A stretch of DNA of 9,559 nt from Flavobacteriales bacterium (GTDB lineage Bacteria; Bacteroidota; Bacteroidia; Flavobacteriales_F; PHOS-HE28), in the NCBI GenBank assembly GCA_024640205.1, contig JAHEFL010000040.1:1-9559 (forward strand), given 5' to 3'. Shown one piece after another: positions 5,809 to 9,559 of this stretch (positions are counted from its first letter, which is position 1; each line of letters opens with the position of its first letter). Under the pieces are notes generated by a model that was not told where the DNA came from, made no database searches, and was given only the letters and a program-made list of their open reading frames with translations. A program made the translations under genes and the position numbers.

Positions 5809-7520
5809 CGGGGAACCCCTTACGGCTGACTACCGCCACGACCTTGGTGGTCCTGGCCCTCCTGATCACCGGCGTGTCCAAGGCACAGGATGGTGGAGGC
5901 CAGTTGCATGGCAATTTCAGTACGGATATCCAGTATTACAATGAAGATGAGGATATCGGGGCCATCGTGCCACCCCAACGATTGGGTGCCAACGCATGGA
6001 TGAACCTCATCTATACGCACAAAGGCTTCGAGGCAGGAGGACGCTTCGAAAGCTATGAGCCCCCCTTGGCCGGCTATCCCGCGGGTCAGCCGTACAGCGG
6101 TAGTGGCATCGGTTACCGATATGCCAAATACACCCTGGACGACCTGGAAGTGACCATGGGGAATTTCTTCGAGCAATTCGGGCAAGGGATGGTGTTCCGG
6201 TCCTACGAGGAGCGCTACCTCGGTGTGGATAATGCCATGGATGGCCTCAGGGTGAAATACAGGCCGTATCGCGGCGTCTATCTCAAGGGCGTGATCGGCG
6301 AGCAGCGGTTCAGCTTCAACAGTGGCCAGACGAAGGGTCCAGGTATCGTGCGGGGATTTGACACGGAAGTGAGCCTAGCTGAATTGTTGGATTCGAATTG
6401 GACCTGTGCGGGCAACCTGACCATTGGAGGGAGCTTCGTAAGTAAATATCAGGAAGACCGCGATCCTTTGCTCGTTCTTCCAGAGAACGTCGGTATCTGG
6501 GCGCTGAGAGCGAATTACATCACGCCGAAATGGAACATCTACACGGAATATGCATACAAGATCAATGATCCCAATAACAAGAACGGGTTCATCTATAAGC
6601 CGGGGCAGGCCTTGTTGGTGTCCTCCACTTATTCCGTGCGGGGTTTCGGATTGAGCTTGGGAGCCCACACCTTCGACAATATGTTCTACCAGAGCGATCG
6701 TTCGGCCCCTACGCCTTTCGATCTGAACATCAATTTCCTGCCGCCCTTGGCTAAGCAGCACACGTACAACCTGCCAGCCACGCTTTACCCCTACGCTACG
6801 CAACCGAATGGCGAGGTCTCCTACCAGGCGGAACTGTTCCATAAGTGGAAAAAGGGGACCAAACTCGGGGGTAAATACGGCACCCGACTGGCGGTCAATT
6901 ATTCCGTTGCGTATTCCTTGGACACCATGGGATACGGTGCTGTTGACGATACGACCAGCCGATTGGGGTACTCCACGAACTTCTTCGTACCCGGCGACCG
7001 GATGTATTTTCAGGACATGAACGTAGAACTCCGCAAAAAGGTGAGCGCGGATTGGGAGTTGGCCTTTACCTATCTGAACCTGGTCTATGATATCGACATC
7101 ATACAAGGAAAGCCCGGCAAACCCGTGGTGTTCGCCAACATGTTCATCGTGGAAGGTCTCCATCATTTCAATGACCATAACTCGGTGCGATTCGAGATCC
7201 AGCAGTTGAGCACGAAGCAGGATCAGGGTGACTGGGCCACCGTATTGGCCGAGTTCACGTTCAGTCCCCACTGGTTCGTTGCGGTGATGGACCAGTTCAA
7301 CTATGTCACCGTGGATGACACCTTCCTACAGGATGGCAAGGTGGAGGTCGAGCCCAAGCGCATCCATTATCCGATAGGCTCCCTCGGGTTCATTAAGGGC
7401 GGCAATCGCTTCCAAATGAGTTATGGTCGTCAGCGTGCTGGCATTTTCTGTGTCGGCGGTGTATGCCGGCAGGTACCCGCGGCGAACGGCCTTACCTTAT
7501 CCATCACGAGCACGTTCTGA
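5805..7520 (+). CDS. DUF6029-type outer-membrane protein, probable beta-barrel
   Basis: A 571-residue protein that I recognise from memory as DUF6029, a Bacteroidota family without an assigned function. The GTG at 5805 is the best start: it overlaps the TlpA stop (GTGA) and places a signal peptide at residues 1-27 (hydrophobic 13-22, cleavage after SKA). The frame is open upstream to 5730, but that part is out-of-frame TlpA coding sequence. The mature protein has alternating aromatic beta-strands, for example RYAKYTLDDLEVTMGNFFEQ (105-124), KWNIYTEYAYKIN (242-254) and FRSYEERYLGVDNAMDG (131-147). It ends in TLSITSTF with a C-terminal Phe, typical of outer-membrane barrels. A cysteine pair C549/C554 (FCVGGVC) sits next to that last strand, the only close pair; C201 stands alone. 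Translational coupling to a thioredoxin and an Omp28 lipoprotein suggests joint assembly or redox dependence. A barrel fold is inferred. Confidence 0.8.
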   Translation: MTGNPLRLTTATTLVVLALLITGVSKAQDGGGQLHGNFSTDIQYYNEDEDIGAIVPPQRLGANAWMNLIYTHKGFEAGGRFESYEPPLAGYPAGQPYSGSGIGYRYAKYTLDDLEVTMGNFFEQFGQGMVFRSYEERYLGVDNAMDGLRVKYRPYRGVYLKGVIGEQRFSFNSGQTKGPGIVRGFDTEVSLAELLDSNWTCAGNLTIGGSFVSKYQEDRDPLLVLPENVGIWALRANYITPKWNIYTEYAYKINDPNNKNGFIYKPGQALLVSSTYSVRGFGLSLGAHTFDNMFYQSDRSAPTPFDLNINFLPPLAKQHTYNLPATLYPYATQPNGEVSYQAELFHKWKKGTKLGGKYGTRLAVNYSVAYSLDTMGYGAVDDTTSRLGYSTNFFVPGDRMYFQDMNVELRKKVSADWELAFTYLNLVYDIDIIQGKPGKPVVFANMFIVEGLHHFNDHNSVRFEIQQLSTKQDQGDWATVLAEFTFSPHWFVAVMDQFNYVTVDDTFLQDGKVEVEPKRIHYPIGSLGFIKGGNRFQMSYGRQRAGIFCVGGVCRQVPAANGLTLSITSTF

Positions 7521-7524
7521 TGCC

Positions 7525-8373
7525 ATGAGGAAGACCCTACAAAGCCTGATCCTTTTGATCCCCGCAGTGCTGTTCAGTTGCGACTACGTGGATGAACCCA
7601 TCGACCCGAATGCCGGTAACGGTGGAGGGGGCGGGGAAGGCATCACCAGGAAGGTGTTGTTGGAGGATATGACGGGCCATACGTGTAATAACTGCCCGGG
7701 AGCCGCCAGGATCGCGGAGGACCTCCAGGACATCTATGGCGAAGACCTGGTGGTCGTGGGTGTTCATTGCGGTGGATTCAGTGCACCTGTGGCTCCCATC
7801 GGTGATGGCTACTTCGATACCGATTTCCGTACTCCTGATGGGATCATTTACCAGCAGACGTTCCAAGTGAGTTTCTTTCCTGCCGGCCTAGTCTCCCGAA
7901 GCATTTTCAACGGGTCTCGGATCGTTTCAGAAGGAAGCTGGTCCACGGCAGTGGCAGATATCATTGGCCAGCCTTCGCCATTCGAACTTTGGTTCAATGA
8001 CCTGGACGTGGGCGCCAATTCGGTCAGTGCCGAGATAAAACTACATTTCGCCGAAGCGGTGGAGGGGGACCACAACCTGGTCGTTTACCTGACCGAGGAC
8101 AGGGTGGTCGATTGGCAAGTGGATAGTGAGGCGTCACCCACGGATGTCCCTGATTATGAGCACCGTCACGTATTAAGAGCGAACCTGAACGGGACGTGGG
8201 GCGTGCCCGTGATCACGGGTAGTGTGGCTGCCGGGGATACGGTCACTCTGAATTACTCGAATTTCACGTTGGACCCCGCGTGGAACGCGGCTAACTGCGC
8301 GTTAGTGGCTTATGTGTATGACGTCACAACGGACGAGGTGATGCAAGCCGAGGAACGCAAGTTCCAGCCCTGA
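7525..8373 (+). CDS. Omp28-family lipoprotein with thioredoxin-like CNNC motif
   Basis: A 282-residue predicted lipoprotein. The leader (1-18) ends in VLFS before C19, a lipobox-like LFSC. After the lipidated cysteine comes an acidic stretch (DYVDEPIDP), which in some Bacteroidota serves as a surface-export signal, then a glycine-rich linker (31-39). Residues 42-130 hold the Omp28 thioredoxin-like domain: KVLLEDMTGHTCNNCPGA with C54/C57 and a probable cis-Pro in VSFFPAGLVSR (P119). Further cysteines are C82 (VGVHCGG) and C258. Residues 150-282 form a beta-rich C-terminal region containing VVYLTEDRVVDWQ and HVLRANLNGTWG, which parallel ITEDR-type and NGNG segments in the 3524 protein. The ATG at 7525 gives the lipoprotein leader; an upstream frame opening at 7423 lies inside the DUF6029 gene and is rejected. 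It starts 4 nt after the DUF6029 stop, so it is the third operon gene. Outer-leaflet or surface location is inferred. Confidence 0.88.
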   Translation: MRKTLQSLILLIPAVLFSCDYVDEPIDPNAGNGGGGGEGITRKVLLEDMTGHTCNNCPGAARIAEDLQDIYGEDLVVVGVHCGGFSAPVAPIGDGYFDTDFRTPDGIIYQQTFQVSFFPAGLVSRSIFNGSRIVSEGSWSTAVADIIGQPSPFELWFNDLDVGANSVSAEIKLHFAEAVEGDHNLVVYLTEDRVVDWQVDSEASPTDVPDYEHRHVLRANLNGTWGVPVITGSVAAGDTVTLNYSNFTLDPAWNAANCALVAYVYDVTTDEVMQAEERKFQP

Positions 8374-8441
8374 CCGGTCCTCGTTTGCGCCTGACGTACG
8401 GATCTCACTATCCCACCGTTACCCCTGCTCAAGCGCGGCCC

Positions 8442-8450
8442 TGTGGATAA
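8442..8450 (-). promoter_or_regulatory. Single perfect DnaA-box match (TTATCCACA)
   Basis: TGTGGATAA on the plus strand is the exact complement of the strong DnaA-box consensus. It lies in the 140-nt gap between the Omp28 lipoprotein gene and the small gene at 8514. I found no second box or AT-rich unwinding region nearby, so this is not an origin. It may be chance or a lone DnaA site. Confidence 0.2.
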
Positions 8451-8461
8451 CTACCTGTCCC

Positions 8462-8479
8462 GCGATCGGTATCGATCGC
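8462..8479. repeat. 7-bp inverted repeat upstream of the small gene
   Basis: GCGATCG-GTAT-CGATCGC forms a perfect 7-bp stem with a 4-nt loop, about 35 nt upstream of the ATG at 8514. It has no T-run, so it is a weak terminator candidate for the preceding operon. A protein-binding palindrome or leader hairpin is equally possible. Confidence 0.4.
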
Positions 8480-8513
8480 TCGTCCCAGTGATTATCTTCA
8501 ACCTCGCCAAAAA

Positions 8514-8738
8514 ATGAACGTGATGATGGATCAGGGAAGAAAGATGATGGAGTTCAGCAAGCAAGTGCTTGAAAAGGTCAGCTTCGACCGGCGTCTCTTC
8601 AGAAAGGAACTCATGAAAGCCCGCCGGTGGATGGGCCAAAGCGATCAGTTGGTCCTTAAGGCATGGTGCCTTGCCACATTCGGGCATCTATACAAGGATG
8701 TGATCCTGGAGGTCTTCCAGACCACGATGACCGCTTAG
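8514..8738 (+). CDS. Small conserved Bacteroidota protein of unknown function, 74 residues
   Basis: A 74-residue, highly charged, probably all-helical protein with no signal peptide or membrane segment, so cytoplasmic. It contains LEKVSFDRRLFRKELMKARR (19-38) and then LKAWCLATFGHLYKDVI near 48-64. I recall similar short proteins with a LEKVSFD...LFxKEL...LKxWC pattern in other Bacteroidota, all unnamed; this is memory, not a search result. The ATG at 8514 follows an A-rich stretch (GCCAAAAA). ATGs a few codons in (for instance at 8523 and 8526) could also be used, and the pattern of conservation begins only near residue 13. The gene overlaps the convergent queG stop by 4 nt at 8735-8738. The single cysteine in LKAWCL lies within the 17-nt sequence shared with the leader at 3450-3466. 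Its role is unknown. Confidence 0.72.
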   Translation: MNVMMDQGRKMMEFSKQVLEKVSFDRRLFRKELMKARRWMGQSDQLVLKAWCLATFGHLYKDVILEVFQTTMTA

Positions 8739-9559
8739 CGATCCGGATCCTGGCTTGAGCCTTTTCGCAGGAAACGGAGGTTTCTTGCAAGCCCGCTGAA
8801 TTTAGTGCGTTTCACGGCACTGCCTTCAAAGAGCCGGTCGAACACGACCTCGGTCATTCCGTGCCATTCATCAGACGTGAGGTTCATGACCTCCGGATGA
8901 GGAGCGAACTCCTTCTCGCCATGCTGTGTGCTGAATCGGTTCCATGGACAGACCTGCTGGCAGATGTCACAACCGAACGCCCAGCCGTTCATGCGATCGG
9001 CGAATTCAAGGGGTATGGCATCCTTCAACTCGATGGTGAGGTAACTGATGCACTGTGATCCATCCACCGCGTACGGCGAGATGGCATCCGTTGGGCACGC
9101 GTCGATACAACGCCTGCAGGTCCCACAGTGGTCCGTGGCCGGCGCATCGGGCTCCAGTTCCAGGTCCAATATGATCTCGCAGAGGAAAAAGTAGGACCCC
9201 TGGCCCTGCCGGATGACGTTCGTGTGCTTCCCACGCCAACCGATCCCGCTCCTTTCGGCCCAAGCCTTCTCCATGACCGGGGCACTGTCCACAAAAGCCC
9301 GCATGGCGATGTCACCGTGCTCTTCGACAAGGAACCGCATCAAGGGTTTCAGTCGCTTCCGAAGCACCTTGTGGTAATCCCTGCCATAGGCATAGGTGCT
9401 CAGCTTGGGCGCGGTGGGATCCGCCTGGGCCGCAGGAGTGTAGTAGTTGTATGCCAGGCTGATCACGCTGCGGGCTCCGGGCACCAATCTCCGCGGATCG
9501 AGCCGGAGATCGAAATGGTCGGCCATATATCCCATGGCGCCGTGTTGCCCGTGACGCAA
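8735..9559 (-). CDS. queG: Epoxyqueuosine reductase QueG (5' end outside window)
   Basis: QueG is a cobalamin- and iron-sulfur-dependent cytoplasmic enzyme that reduces epoxyqueuosine to queuosine in the anticodon of GUN tRNAs. The visible 274 codons lack the true start; the window begins near the family's HGxMGYM motif, so perhaps 30-40 residues are missing. Numbering from the edge, the AFVDSAPVMEKAWAERSGIG segment (88-107) carries the presumed catalytic Asp (D91). A first cluster motif CGTCRRCIDACP gives C145, C148, C151 and C155; the second, CDICQQVCPWN, gives C197, C200 and C204. C170 lies between. The protein ends soon after AVKRTKFSGLARNLRFLRKG, so it is the short form lacking the C-terminal HEAT-like extension of the E. 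coli enzyme. Its stop codon overlaps the small plus-strand gene tail to tail, leaving no spacer for a terminator between them. Confidence 0.94.
   Translation of the reverse strand: MRHGQHGAMGYMADHFDLRLDPRRLVPGARSVISLAYNYYTPAAQADPTAPKLSTYAYGRDYHKVLRKRLKPLMRFLVEEHGDIAMRAFVDSAPVMEKAWAERSGIGWRGKHTNVIRQGQGSYFFLCEIILDLELEPDAPATDHCGTCRRCIDACPTDAISPYAVDGSQCISYLTIELKDAIPLEFADRMNGWAFGCDICQQVCPWNRFSTQHGEKEFAPHPEVMNLTSDEWHGMTEVVFDRLFEGSAVKRTKFSGLARNLRFLRKGSSQDPDR

Noticed and set aside
6375..7271. Minus-strand open frame of 298 codons inside the DUF6029 gene
   Set aside because: Despite its length it is fully antisense to a gene with strong family resemblance; composition is typical of an antisense shadow in GC-rich DNA.
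7423..7524. Upstream start extending the Omp28 lipoprotein
   Set aside because: It lies inside DUF6029 coding sequence and would bury the lipoprotein leader, although by chance it looks signal-like (VLAFSVSAVYA).

Overview
The window looks like chromosomal DNA from a relatively GC-rich member of the Bacteroidota, most likely the Flavobacteriales. The signs are an N-terminal SprA (the outer-membrane translocon of the type IX secretion system, T9SS), two proteins ending in T9SS type A sorting domains, a DUF6029-type outer-membrane protein, Omp28-family proteins, promoter-like TAnnTTTG motifs and the lack of clear Shine-Dalgarno sequences. I see no mobile element, CRISPR array, tRNA or rRNA.

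Layout. (1) Positions 1-2051, minus strand: ruvA followed after 16 nt by sprA, which runs off the left edge. (2) Positions 2052-2516: no convincing gene; it holds the ruvA upstream region and a strong terminator hairpin for the next gene. (3) Positions 2517-3272, minus strand: a small secreted T9SS cargo protein. (4) Positions 3273-3523: a divergent promoter region with a TAnnTTTG element in each direction and two small hairpins in the plus-strand leader. (5) Positions 3524-8373, plus strand: four envelope genes. They are a mosaic T9SS cargo with an Omp28-type thioredoxin fold, a long bulged hairpin, then a tight operon of a TlpA-like thioredoxin, a DUF6029 outer-membrane protein and an Omp28-family lipoprotein. 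The last three are joined by a 4-nt GTGA overlap and a 4-nt gap. (6) Positions 8514-8738: a small conserved cytoplasmic protein. (7) Positions 8735-9559, minus strand: queG (epoxyqueuosine reductase), 5' end outside the window, overlapping the small gene tail to tail by 4 nt.

How the genes may work together. SprA is the channel through which T9SS cargo leaves the cell, so the two CTD-bearing proteins here are probable clients of the secretion system encoded beside them. The most interesting unit is 3524-8373. Three of its four proteins carry a thioredoxin-like CxxC (CGPC, CAPC, CNNC), and the fourth, a probable beta-barrel, ends with a close cysteine pair (CVGGVC). Two of the proteins are Omp28-family paralogs with different destinations, one a T9SS cargo and the other a lipoprotein. 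I infer an envelope thiol-disulfide system spanning periplasm, outer membrane and cell surface. Its function is not established by the sequence alone.
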